Origin: a virus
Length of the DNA: 56,181 bases
Strand: one strand, 5' to 3'
Virus record (IMG/VR): IMGVR_UViG_3300010412_000017
Location: 1-56,181 of that record
The translations under genes and the position numbers were made by a program. Under the pieces are notes generated by a model, which worked only from the letters and a program-made list of their open reading frames with translations, did no database searches and was not told the DNA's origin. This document shows positions 8,201 through 15,541 of the stretch, in pieces (within the stretch, counting starts at the first letter, position 1; each line of letters opens with the position of its first letter).

Positions 8201-9834
8201 GCGGCCTGCTCGGCGGCCAGCGCCGCCTGGGCCTCGGCCTGCTTGATCTTGATGGCGTCGAGGACGTCCTTTTGCGCCTCGTCGGGCAGCGCCTCAAACG
8301 CCGCCTGGGCCTGGGCGCTCGGCTTCTTGCCCTTGGTCACCGCCTGCTTGTAGTGGGCCAGGTCAACCGACAGCTTTTTCTTGGCCGCCTTGGTGTCGAT
8401 CAGCTCCAGGAGCCCGACCGGGTCGGCCTTGCGCTGGCTGTCGATCCAGGCGCCGCCTTTCTGCTTGGTCAGGTCCTTGAGCGCGCCGTAGTGGTAGGCG
8501 CTGGGGGCCGTATCCTTGCCGGCGTAGGCCTTCAGCTGCTCCTGGGCGGCGCTTTTCTGCTGCAGCTTGGCCTTCTCCTTGGCTGCCGCGATGCGGGCGT
8601 CCAGGGCCTCCTGGGCGGTGATGGCGTCGGCCTGGGCCTTGGCTTGTTTCACATGAAACGTCGAGGAGGCGGCCAGGGCCTGCTGCTGGGCGGCCAGCGC
8701 CGCGGCCGGCAGGGCGGTGGCCGGTATGATGTCCTTGAGGCGTTCGGTCAGCTCCTCGACGGTCAGCGGGTTGCCGGTCTGGTCGATCAGGCCCTTAAAG
8801 TCGAGCTTGCCCTGCTTCCAGAGCGCGTACTTCGCCGGCGTCAGGGCGCCGCTGGTCAGGGCGTAGCCGGGCTCGGCCAGCTCCTTGGCGGCCAGCCAGT
8901 CCTCGTAGCGCACGCCCTTGGGAACCTGGCCGTCCAGGGCGCTGCGGGTGGCGGCGCCCGCGGCGTCGAGCTTCTTGGCGAGGCGTTTGCCCTTCTTGGT
9001 CGGGTTTTTCGCCAACTCCTCGAAGCTGTAGGTCACCGGCACCTGGGTGCTGCGGCAGTTCCAGTGCGCCGTCGGGCCGGGAAAGGTCACGCTATGGCCG
9101 ATGGGGGCGTAGGTCGTCGGGTCCCACATCAGGCCGTCGAGGCCCTTGCAGGTGTCGGTGGTCCGGCTGTCCAGGGTGCTCACCCACTTGATCGCCTTGA
9201 TCAGGTGGGCGTTCTCGGCGTAGGTGCGCAGCCGGGTCAGGTTGGCGACGCTGTTGACGCTCGTGCGCGCCAGGGCCTCGGCCTGGTAGCGCTTCACGTC
9301 CATGATCTTGCGCACGCGGTTCGCCAGCTGGCCCACGTTCTCGCCGGCCAGGGTCCCGAGGCGCATCTCGGTCCTGAACTTCTCGGCGGTGTCGGCCGCC
9401 TGCTTGGCCCACCACTCGCGGCTGGGGGCGCCCTGAATGAAGCCGTCGGCGACGATCTCCTGCAGCTGCTGGCGGTTCAGCGTCGGCAGCCCGAGGTTGG
9501 TCCCGATGGCGATGTTCATGCTGCCCGCGGCCAGGCCGGCCTCCATGGCTGCCAGCTTGGTCAGGGTCTTGTTGGTCACCTTGCGGGCGGTGCCGAAGCT
9601 CGACCCGATGATCCCCTGGGTTTGCTTGAGCAGGGCCTTGAGGCGCTGTTGCTGGTAGGCCGTAAGTTTCGGAGCTGTCGGATCGACGGCGTTGAGGCGT
9701 TTTATAAGGTCGCCCTCTAATTCCTTGAGGACCTTCAAAACGTCGGCGCGAACGGTGCCCTCCAGCTTGATGAGGTCGACCTGATGACCGATCAGCTGGT
9801 CCTGCAGGACAGCGTTCGCGCTCTGGGTTGCCAT
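5203..9834 (-). CDS. Giant MuF/SPP1 gp7-type head protein fused to a HipA/PI-kinase-like domain and a possible ART-like C-terminus
   Basis: This is the largest gene in the window, coding for 1,543 residues. Residues about 140-265 carry the MuF head-morphogenesis signature: ALARTSVNSVANLTRLRTYA, then KWVSTLDSRTTDTCKGLDG and HWNCRSTQVPV. Residues about 380-745 are Ala/Lys/Glu-rich helical stretches with repeated short modules (for example SGEAPTPKQSEVFNFLTPSEK against YGAKPTKAQEKAYKFLSPKGK). Residues about 747-925 look like a HipA/phosphoinositide-kinase-type fold: a Lys in WLVKY (775), DAWLADWDVVGLSYDNI with N866, and RIDVGGG with D879. Residues about 1360-1510 (LYHHLYDSSGINGYIESI, then DLGTGGADFFFTR and SNETILKGG) have the look of a DarT/ADP-ribosyltransferase-like domain; this is the weakest call. 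MuF proteins are usually 250-400 residues and some enter the host with DNA, so these extra domains may be injected effectors. Confidence 0.85.
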   Translation of the reverse strand: MATQSANAVLQDQLIGHQVDLIKLEGTVRADVLKVLKELEGDLIKRLNAVDPTAPKLTAYQQQRLKALLKQTQGIIGSSFGTARKVTNKTLTKLAAMEAGLAAGSMNIAIGTNLGLPTLNRQQLQEIVADGFIQGAPSREWWAKQAADTAEKFRTEMRLGTLAGENVGQLANRVRKIMDVKRYQAEALARTSVNSVANLTRLRTYAENAHLIKAIKWVSTLDSRTTDTCKGLDGLMWDPTTYAPIGHSVTFPGPTAHWNCRSTQVPVTYSFEELAKNPTKKGKRLAKKLDAAGAATRSALDGQVPKGVRYEDWLAAKELAEPGYALTSGALTPAKYALWKQGKLDFKGLIDQTGNPLTVEELTERLKDIIPATALPAAALAAQQQALAASSTFHVKQAKAQADAITAQEALDARIAAAKEKAKLQQKSAAQEQLKAYAGKDTAPSAYHYGALKDLTKQKGGAWIDSQRKADPVGLLELIDTKAAKKKLSVDLAHYKQAVTKGKKPSAQAQAAFEALPDEAQKDVLDAIKIKQAEAQAALAAEQAAAAKQAELAAANAKAAEEIADTLANPTGKTKLAKALQDLETDPVLKTLSPYRKLAKAKELASAAQAQAEKSAVLSGYKKKLVSGEAPTPKQSEVFNFLTPSEKAALTDQIEALNDNVDGYINAVAYGAKPTKAQEKAYKFLSPKGKKSADSAIKDLKDVVTQVAEEGAAAAAAEVAEVKAEVKAAKAAAAAQADVDAVLDMKGWTYSQPKPGGSVPGAVFKDEAGQEWLVKYTASEDVALNEVLTAKLYRLAGIEAPDMRIIKLGAAAGDRAGKIGVASRWIEGLKKAGGAEKMAKLEGTYEGFAADAWLADWDVVGLSYDNIAKTAAGRALRIDVGGGLRYRAQGTAKGANFTTTVDELQSLRNGSTNKQAAAVFKDIPEAKIEAGVSQIVRITDSEIDDLVEKYGPRARPEREKLATILKARRDDLKKRYPHLVREAKAPPPPDLGKRVSNEEYKRVTNARATGYSIRSDYDAIEDQQILIHHETTGSAKYTVATMKLRGDALSKFEASVSANKTTAIGLDHEALDNKLVTAIKGIAYRANRSEALELKDVERVQAALEAWKKAHADMTALIRKGAYTTAQRADLERHYKPWLDALETAAARGSGKTAVWTPPTSGNFAGIKLPAPKVVGQTGPTWTPVAAEFDAGDFSRGHVTKKAGGYRGSTGLKAYETTLPDGTTIRVWDSNTAAAMRGRVEIRVKGQDVGAANRAVEALDEATGIDTALPTAAMEEELYLTQLAYARKTNWRDFEKKIAKGKTPEERVEIGRSWISRELGYDIEESGFYDPAGSRGAFETGRVHRFRADLLGDPGWARFERDYRLYHHLYDSSGINGYIESIDKILSSGGRMAPTTDKLRLGIIPKGMSPESDLGTGGADFFFTRIKTVDNAESHVGLTWKAREAARVDAISYDGDKFGRTDTTAYILRNRKSSIEEMRQAARNGSNETILKGGSSLFDNFDAFIVPKGGKARFIRFLREKHGYTQWPDGRSLDEVVREAKYS

Positions 9835-9837
9835 GGT

Positions 9838-10029
9838 TTACTTCTTGAGCGCGCTCTCGCCCTTGCCCTTGATGCGCTCGCGGGCGGTCATGTGCTCGGC
9901 CTCCATGTGGCTCACGGTCTCGAACAGCGAGCCGAATTCCAGGCCGCACTGGCGGCAGCGGCAGCTCCCGGTCAGCAGGCTCTTGTGGGCGGCGATCAGC
10001 TCGGCGGGGGCGTGTATCGGTCTTTGCAT
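9838..10029 (-). CDS. Mini C2H2 zinc-finger protein, copy 1
   Basis: This 63-residue protein is built around one classical finger: C25-x2-C28-x12-H41-x4-H46 (CRQCGLEFGSLFETVSHMEAEH), followed by a basic tail (ERIKGKGESALKK). Its start overlaps the stop of a second finger protein as ATGA, and it ends three bases before the MuF start. The finger geometry equals that of its neighbour, which suggests tandem duplication and divergence. Nucleic-acid or protein binding is likely; the target is unknown. Confidence 0.72.
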   Translation of the reverse strand: MQRPIHAPAELIAAHKSLLTGSCRCRQCGLEFGSLFETVSHMEAEHMTARERIKGKGESALKK

Positions 10030-10226
10030 TACGGTTCTCCTGGGGCCTCGACGCGGGCCCGGCCGCCGAGGTGGGTGTCGTGAAGGTGGGCCAGGACCTC
10101 GCGGATGCTGTCAAACGTCGCGCCGCATCGGTGGCAGGTCAGGGCTGCCGGGTGCGGGGCGGGTTGGTTCGACGGCGCGGGCGCGGCGGGGTGCGGCCGG
10201 TTCCGGCTGGCGTGCTTGTCAGCCAC
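10029..10226 (-). CDS. Mini C2H2 zinc-finger protein, copy 2
   Basis: This 65-residue protein starts at a GTG at 10226. A Pro/Ala/His-rich N-terminal half, probably disordered, precedes one finger: C31-x2-C34-x12-H47-x4-H52 (CHRCGATFDSIREVLAHLHD). Spacing of the four ligands is identical to the adjacent copy, although the rest of the sequence differs. The two genes are coupled to each other and sit in the head operon, so a role in head assembly or in binding the packaged DNA is possible but inferred. Confidence 0.68.
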   Translation of the reverse strand: MADKHASRNRPHPAAPAPSNQPAPHPAALTCHRCGATFDSIREVLAHLHDTHLGGRARVEAPGEP

Positions 10227-10851
10227 GGTCTAGCTCCTTTGCCAATAAGGCGGTGATGACGACCAGCTCGTCGTCGGTTCCCTGTTGCGTCACTTCGATA
10301 CGGCTCTCACCGCTCAACCACAGGCTGCCTCGCAGGCTTATGCCCTGGGTGCTTGGCGTTGGGTCCAGCACTCGGGCGTCGCTCTTAGCGTCGATCTCCA
10401 GGGCGGTGGTGACGCTCTGGGTCAGGCGGTGACGTTCGGCGTCACCTGCTGGCGCTGCCGGCGGCGGAGAGGATGCCGCCTTTCGGGTCGCCACAGCCTG
10501 GGGTTTCGGCGGTGAGGCCGTAACCGGGGCCGGCCGGGTTCTGGCCGGTTCGATCATCCGGGCCGTGGTGCGCCCGGTCAGCTCCAGCTCGATCTGGCTG
10601 TCGGCGACCAGGGTCTGGCCGTCCTCCAGCGCCGCGGTGGTGAAACCGTCGAGCGTGAGGTAGAAGATGCTGTCCTGGGCCCGGTACCACTCGGGCTCGA
10701 TCAGGCGCAGGCCGCCGCCGGCCCGGCGCACGGGCTCCGGGATCACCGCGGCGGCGTTCTGCAGGTAGCCGCGGGTGGCCCTGGTCAGGCTGTCATTGGC
10801 GTCGCCAAGGTGCCCGCGGGTGGCCCTCGGGAGGGTCGCCAGCAGGCCCAT
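10219..10851 (-). CDS. Unknown head-module protein with an N-terminal repeat and a Pro-rich linker
   Basis: This 210-residue protein begins with an imperfect internal repeat (LPRATRGHLGDAND and LTRATRGYLQNAAA). A beta-rich domain (FYLTLDGFTTAALEDGQT, DSQIELELTGR) follows, then a Pro/Ala linker at about 100-138, then a second strand-rich domain (LRGSLWLSGESRIEVTQQG). It ends 8 bp inside the zinc-finger gene. I do not recognise a family. Two beta domains joined by a flexible linker suit a virion accessory or decoration protein, inferred from position. Confidence 0.6.
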   Translation of the reverse strand: MGLLATLPRATRGHLGDANDSLTRATRGYLQNAAAVIPEPVRRAGGGLRLIEPEWYRAQDSIFYLTLDGFTTAALEDGQTLVADSQIELELTGRTTARMIEPARTRPAPVTASPPKPQAVATRKAASSPPPAAPAGDAERHRLTQSVTTALEIDAKSDARVLDPTPSTQGISLRGSLWLSGESRIEVTQQGTDDELVVITALLAKELDRG

Positions 10852-10855
10852 GGCG

Positions 10856-11026
10856 TCAGCTCGCCTTCATGTAGCCCGCGGCCGTGGCGATCAGCGCCGT
10901 GACGGCGCTCTCCAGGCCTACGGGGGCGGTTGCCATCAGGTCCGGCAGGTAGTAGCCGGCGATCCACATCAGGACCGTGCTCGCGGCGCCGGCGGCGCCG
11001 ACCGCTATCACTTTTTTCTCAGGCAT
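10856..11026 (-). CDS. Small membrane protein, holin candidate
   Basis: This 56-residue reading frame from the ATG at 11026 reads MPEKKVIAVGAAGAASTVLM..., ends in GYMKAS and has two hydrophobic segments (about 8-24 and 40-53). A basic N-terminus and a short proline-containing turn separate them. Size and topology fit small two-span phage holins, but it is far from the endolysin gene. Its start overlaps the end of the 82-residue gene upstream by 8 bp. It could instead be a virion-associated membrane protein. Confidence 0.6.
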   Translation of the reverse strand: MPEKKVIAVGAAGAASTVLMWIAGYYLPDLMATAPVGLESAVTALIATAAGYMKAS

Positions 11027-11267
11027 CGTGCGGGGTTCCCTCGTTGGGCGGGGCCTCGTCGCCCGGTACCTCGGCGTCCTCGATGGCCCCGATCAGGTCG
11101 TCAAGCGCCACGCGGGCCCGGCGGCCCAGGTCCTTGACGTCGGCGATGGTGACCTCGCGGCCCTCCTGTCGGGCCTTGTCGATCAGCAGGCCGTATTCCT
11201 GCCAGGCGATGCCCAGCCGGGTGATGCCGTTCAAAACGGCGACGATCTCGACGGCTGTTACGCTCAT
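11019..11267 (-). CDS. Small helical protein between the lipoprotein and the membrane protein
   Basis: The protein has 82 residues. A mildly hydrophobic N-terminal helix (SVTAVEIVAVLNGITRLGIA) is followed by a charged helix (IADVKDLGRRARVALDDLI) and an acidic, Pro-rich tail. Both ends overlap neighbours, giving a tight three-gene cassette of lipoprotein, this protein and a two-span membrane protein. That arrangement recalls envelope-acting cassettes, yet I do not recognise the family. Confidence 0.6.
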   Translation of the reverse strand: MSVTAVEIVAVLNGITRLGIAWQEYGLLIDKARQEGREVTIADVKDLGRRARVALDDLIGAIEDAEVPGDEAPPNEGTPHDA

Positions 11268-11617
11268 TGCAGCAGTACCTCCACCTGGGTCAGGATCTGG
11301 CTCGTGGTCTGCAGGTAGGTCTGGCTGTCAGCGATCTGCCCTGCTTCCAGGGCCGCCTCGGCCATCTTGTTCACCTGGTAGGCCTGTTCGAGCACCTCGG
11401 AAATGTTGCGCGCCTTCTTGGCGTCGATGGTGCCCACGCGCAGGCTGTTGGCCGTGCTTTGCGCCAGGCTCTCGATGCTGGCGTAGTTGAGCGCCAGGCT
11501 CTCCTCGGGGCTGGCGGGCGCGTGAAAGGTTGCGCAGCCGGCCGTCATGATGACGATCATCAGGACGAGGGCCAGCGCCAGGATGGCGCGGGTTCGGGCT
11601 TGTTCGGATACGGTCAC
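11264..11617 (-). CDS. Phage lipoprotein
   Basis: This 117-residue protein has a lipoprotein signal peptide: charged start, hydrophobic core (ILALALVLMIVIM) and lipobox TAGC with the acylated cysteine at 28. Alanine at +2 predicts sorting to the outer membrane in a Gram-negative host. The mature part is helical (SIESLAQSTANSLRVG, then AYQVNKMAEAALEAGQ). A spanin-like, superinfection-blocking or virion-attached function are all possible; its place among head genes is odd for a spanin. It is coupled to the next gene by ATGA. Confidence 0.72.
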   Translation of the reverse strand: MTVSEQARTRAILALALVLMIVIMTAGCATFHAPASPEESLALNYASIESLAQSTANSLRVGTIDAKKARNISEVLEQAYQVNKMAEAALEAGQIADSQTYLQTTSQILTQVEVLLQ

Positions 11618-11629
11618 TTGGCTTGCCTC

Positions 11630-12439
11630 CTACGGCTGTCGGGTTACGGTGCTGATGTTCTCGCCGTCGCCGGTGATGGCTTGGTCGATGGCGCCAGCGC
11701 TCTGGGTGGTCTTGGTCACGACCAGCGGGTTGCTGGCATCCAGGCCGAGGATCGTCCAGACCTCGTCCAGGCGTGTCGGGTCCAGGGCCGCGAGGACGTC
11801 GCTCTGCAGCAGGGTCGCGCTCGAGCTGGCGGTTCTCACGATCTGGGTGAAGGCGGTAGGGAAGACCGGGGCCAGCTCCTGGGCCGCCTGGTCCTGGGCC
11901 ACCAGGTTGCCGCCGCTGATCTCGCACTGGACCACGTTCCAGATCTTGTAGGCGTCGCTCGCCGTGAACTGGTTGGTGGTGCCGGCGCGCAGCACGCGGC
12001 AGGCGAGCTGGGTCTGGCTCAGGACCTTGAGCACCTCGGTGATGCTCTGGTCGCTGAAGTTGATCACCACCGCCCCGCGGGTGACGCCGTCGGTGATGAA
12101 GGTGGCGCCGCTGTCCTCCAGGGTGCGCCCGTTGCTGTCTGGGGTGGTCACGCTGCCGCTGCTCGTCGGTGTCAGGCGGCTCTCAAACGCTACCTGGCCG
12201 TTCTGCAGGGTGCTGGTGATCCCTACCGTCACGCCACCGCCGAGGTTTTCCTTGCCGGCGCTGTCGATCAGGTAGGGCTCGTCCAGGTTGTCGAGGTCCG
12301 ACTCGGCAAAGCCCACGCCGGTGTCGGCGCGCAGCGTGTCGTGCAGGTCCTGGATCTCCAGGGCCTGGCTGGGCGCGGCCACCTCGATGATCCGAGGTGA
12401 CTCCGCCCAGTCGACGCTGATGTCGTTCCTTTCCGCCAT
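11630..12439 (-). CDS. Virion structural protein, unknown
   Basis: The protein has 269 residues, with no signal peptide and no enzymatic motif. The N-terminal part (SPRIIEVAAPSQALEIQDLHDTL) is a strand/helix region seen in phage structural proteins that follow the portal. The middle is rich in Ser/Thr/Gly beta segments, and the C-terminal third includes a helix ending DPTRLDEVWTILGLD. It lies four bases after the 1,028-residue beta protein, in the same operon, so the two probably form one structure such as a head fibre or vertex assembly. Confidence 0.6.
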   Translation of the reverse strand: MAERNDISVDWAESPRIIEVAAPSQALEIQDLHDTLRADTGVGFAESDLDNLDEPYLIDSAGKENLGGGVTVGITSTLQNGQVAFESRLTPTSSGSVTTPDSNGRTLEDSGATFITDGVTRGAVVINFSDQSITEVLKVLSQTQLACRVLRAGTTNQFTASDAYKIWNVVQCEISGGNLVAQDQAAQELAPVFPTAFTQIVRTASSSATLLQSDVLAALDPTRLDEVWTILGLDASNPLVVTKTTQSAGAIDQAITGDGENISTVTRQP

Positions 12440-12442
12440 CGG

Positions 12443-15400
12443 TTAGGGCAGGTCGACGATGCCGTCGCTGTTCTGCACCACACCGCCCGTGCCGCCGGTG
12501 CTCGTGAACTCCGTAGTGGAGCGGAAGGGCTTGTAGCCCTTCTTGCGTGCCACAAAGAAGATCGGGATCGAGGCGACGTACTGCATCGTGTTGCTCACGC
12601 TGGTTCCGCCCGCGGTGGTGCGGATGAACGCCACATGCACGTTGTCGCTCACGGTCAGGTCAACCGCGCCCGTCACGTCGCCGATGGTGCCCGAGGCCAG
12701 GGTGAAAATGTTGGTGGTCCGGTCCACGGCGCTGTAGGGGAACTGCAGGTAGTTGCCCGTGTCGTTGGGGTCCAGGATGTACAACACGCCCGTGTCCGGC
12801 ACGTCCGCCGGGGTGGGGCTCACGCTGCGAGTATTGGCGGCGATCAGGATGGTGCTGTCGCCGGCCTGGTTGTTGCCGGCGCCCACCGTGCCCACGGCGA
12901 ACTCGTTGCGCAGGATCGCGCCGTTGCCCAGCCCGGTGTCGCGGAAGGCCGCCACGCGCCAGCCTGCCGAAACACCGGAAATGACCAGGCTCTGCAGGTT
13001 CGGCGGGTTGCGGGTGACGCCCGCGTCGTCGATGACGCTGAACGAGCGGATGTCGGCCGCGGCGATGTAGTCGGTGTCCAGGAACCAGCCCTGCGCGAAG
13101 GCCAGCGAGCCGGTGTAGGTTCCGACCGGGGCGCCAGGCTTCACTTCGGAGTAGGCGTCCTTGAGCTTGCGGAAGAACCGGCCCACCGTGCCAGCGTCGG
13201 TCGTGCCTGGGCCCTGGAAGGAGAAGGTCTCCTCCTCGTGGCGTGCCAGGTACTTGCTGTACTGAAACACGTTCTGGATCGTATCGGCCGTGCCGCCGGT
13301 CTTGTTGCCCGAGACGCTGCCGGCATAAGGCTGGGCGCCCTCGCCGTTGTTCAGGTCCGCGGAGAACGAGGAGGCCGAGGGGTAGGTCGCGCCGGTGCCG
13401 GCATCCCAGGTCGCGCTGGAGGCGCCGCCCGTGATGTCGTTGTCGCCCGAGAAGGTGCCGCTCACGACCTCCAGGTAGAGCACGTTGGTCGTGGTGTTGG
13501 CGTAGACGAGCTTTCCGGTGGCGCCGGTGACCGCCTGGGTGACGGTCTCGCCGGGGATGAAGGTGCCCGTGATGCCGGTACCGCCCGAGGGCGTTGCGGC
13601 CAGGTCAACCACCTGCAGGCTGATGTCGTCGCCGTAGCCGGCCACCACGTCGGTGGGGGCGCCGCTCACGGTCGCGGTCTTGCCGCTCAGCTCGAAGGTG
13701 ATGCTGTCGGTGTCCACAAAGTTGCTGCCGCTCTTGAGGACGTACTCGACCGTGCCGGTGGCGCCCGTGCCGCTGGTGTCGCTCACCACAATGCCGACCT
13801 TGCGGCTGTTGCCGCTGCCGGCGGTGAACAGCTCGCCCACAATGGGGGCCGCCGCAGAGCCGCCGGTGATGGCCAGGCTATGGGTGCCGTTCGGGTTGTT
13901 GGTGACCTCGCTCTGGGTACCCAGCGCGACGGTGTTCACGCCGCCGCCCGGTGCCACGAACTGGGTAGCGTCGTAGGTGCTCACATGGTACTCGCGGTTG
14001 AGCACCGTGTAGGCGCCTGGCACCTGGGGGTCGCCGCCAGGGATCAGCTGGCCGAGGCCTGGGGTCGCCGGTGCGATGTAGCGCGGGTCGTTGCGGGTCT
14101 TGACCTTCACCAGGACGTCGATGTTGCCCTCTAGCCAATGGCAGGGCACCTTGCGCTGGTCCTGCTCGATGTAGAGCTGGGGCATGCGGTAGGGCTGCGC
14201 GCTGCTGTAGAAGAACGCCGTGTCGGTGATCTTGTTCTGCGCGCCCACGGTCTGGGGGTTGGCCCAGATGTTGGCGCCGGTGGTGTCGGTCAGGCCGCCC
14301 TGTCGCAGGAAGCGGGTAGACAGCTCTGGCATGAACCAGCCGAAGACGAGCTGATACGCGCCGCCCTTGACCGAGGCGTCCATCGCCTCGTCGTCGTCGA
14401 GCTGTAGCAGCTCGTCGAAGGTGTCCTGGCTCAGCGTGTAGAGGCTGTTCAGCTTGCGGACGATGTTCAGGCCGTCGGCCGCGGCGTAGATGCCGCCCTG
14501 GCCGCTGGCGCCGGTCACGCTGCTGGTCGGGACCTGCTCGGTGCGCAGGCCGTCCGGGATGTTGATCACCGCGACCGTGAGCACGTCGTTGGTGCCGTTG
14601 GCCTCGGCGATCTTGACGCCGCCGACGTTCAGGTCCTCGGTCGTGGTCCAGGTGCCGCTCTCGTCGGCCAGGATCAGCTGGGTGCCGGTGTCGGCCAGCA
14701 CGCGGCCGGTGGCCCCGCTGGTTCCGCCTACCACCACGTCGCCGGCCGAGAACACCTTACCGGCCACCTGGTTGGTGTAGCCGATCACCTGGTCGACCTG
14801 CAGGTTGTTGTTGTTGGTGAAGACGCCGCCGGTGCTGTCGTAGTCGACCAGGCGCAGGCTGCCGGTGGCGGTCACGCCGTAGACTTGCTCGACCAGGGCC
14901 TTGGCGCCGGTGCTGGCGTCGAGGACGATGGCCTGGTCCGGGATGGCGACCGTGCCGCCATCGTAGTGCAGGATGACGCTGTCGTTGGTGTTCGCCGTGC
15001 CTGGGACCGCGAGCGTGCCGGTCGTGGAGGCCGTCAGGGCCGCGTCGTTGTCGGTGTTGCCGTACTCGGTCGCCACGTCGGCCACGTCGGCCTGGCCGCC
15101 GCTGATGTCGATCTGGCTGTTGTCGGTGAACGCGGCGAAGTTGTTACCGTAGGCGATGCCCGCGCCGCTGCCGTCCTCGTTGTACTCGATGGCGAGCACG
15201 TCCATGCTGCCGGTCACCTGGTCGACGATGGTGTCGCCGACGGCGAAGCCGCCGTTACCCGAAGTGATGGCGTCGAAGCCGACCACGCTGGCGATGTCGA
15301 TCTGCTCGCCGCTCTGGAACAGGCCGACCGTGTTGGTCAGGGTCAGGGTGCCGCTCGAAACGGTGCCGGTGCGGGCGATAACCTTCGCCACGGCTCCGCT

Positions 15401-15529
15401 GGTCACGCCGTAGATATAGTCGCCGACGGCCGGCTGGGTGCCGCTGCCGGTTCCGTAGCTCAGGACGCCGTCGATGTGCTGCAGCACCTTCCCGGCGTAG
15501 TCAAAGTCCCAGTCGTCTGCGATGGGCAT
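12443..15529 (-). CDS. Large beta-repeat virion protein
   Basis: The protein has 1,028 residues, starting at 15529 after an AAGGAGACAGAACC site. It is dominated by Gly/Thr/Ser/Val beta segments. At least four copies of a module of the form G-D/E-x-V/I-x5-T-G/S-G-A-x-G/A-x-V recur, for example VGDYIYGVTSGAVAKV, AGDVVVGGTSGATGRV and PGETVTQAVTGATGKL. Each is followed by a strand and an acidic turn. The C-terminus ends DGIVDLP, almost the same as the end of the next protein upstream (TIVDLP). A fibre, decoration or vertex protein is likely. The position between portal and capsid genes, not with tail fibres, is unusual. Confidence 0.7.
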   Translation of the reverse strand: MPIADDWDFDYAGKVLQHIDGVLSYGTGSGTQPAVGDYIYGVTSGAVAKVIARTGTVSSGTLTLTNTVGLFQSGEQIDIASVVGFDAITSGNGGFAVGDTIVDQVTGSMDVLAIEYNEDGSGAGIAYGNNFAAFTDNSQIDISGGQADVADVATEYGNTDNDAALTASTTGTLAVPGTANTNDSVILHYDGGTVAIPDQAIVLDASTGAKALVEQVYGVTATGSLRLVDYDSTGGVFTNNNNLQVDQVIGYTNQVAGKVFSAGDVVVGGTSGATGRVLADTGTQLILADESGTWTTTEDLNVGGVKIAEANGTNDVLTVAVINIPDGLRTEQVPTSSVTGASGQGGIYAAADGLNIVRKLNSLYTLSQDTFDELLQLDDDEAMDASVKGGAYQLVFGWFMPELSTRFLRQGGLTDTTGANIWANPQTVGAQNKITDTAFFYSSAQPYRMPQLYIEQDQRKVPCHWLEGNIDVLVKVKTRNDPRYIAPATPGLGQLIPGGDPQVPGAYTVLNREYHVSTYDATQFVAPGGGVNTVALGTQSEVTNNPNGTHSLAITGGSAAAPIVGELFTAGSGNSRKVGIVVSDTSGTGATGTVEYVLKSGSNFVDTDSITFELSGKTATVSGAPTDVVAGYGDDISLQVVDLAATPSGGTGITGTFIPGETVTQAVTGATGKLVYANTTTNVLYLEVVSGTFSGDNDITGGASSATWDAGTGATYPSASSFSADLNNGEGAQPYAGSVSGNKTGGTADTIQNVFQYSKYLARHEEETFSFQGPGTTDAGTVGRFFRKLKDAYSEVKPGAPVGTYTGSLAFAQGWFLDTDYIAAADIRSFSVIDDAGVTRNPPNLQSLVISGVSAGWRVAAFRDTGLGNGAILRNEFAVGTVGAGNNQAGDSTILIAANTRSVSPTPADVPDTGVLYILDPNDTGNYLQFPYSAVDRTTNIFTLASGTIGDVTGAVDLTVSDNVHVAFIRTTAGGTSVSNTMQYVASIPIFFVARKKGYKPFRSTTEFTSTGGTGGVVQNSDGIVDLP

Positions 15530-15541
15530 GGTTCTGTCTCC

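Noticed and set aside
8272-9720. Long plus-strand open frame opposite the MuF gene
   Set aside because: Leu/Gly/Val/Arg-rich shadow of the Ala/Lys-rich minus-strand gene; no start signal.
12635-14134. 499-codon plus-strand frame
   Set aside because: Antisense shadow of the large beta-repeat gene; composition is Gly/Ala/Val/Arg/His without structure.
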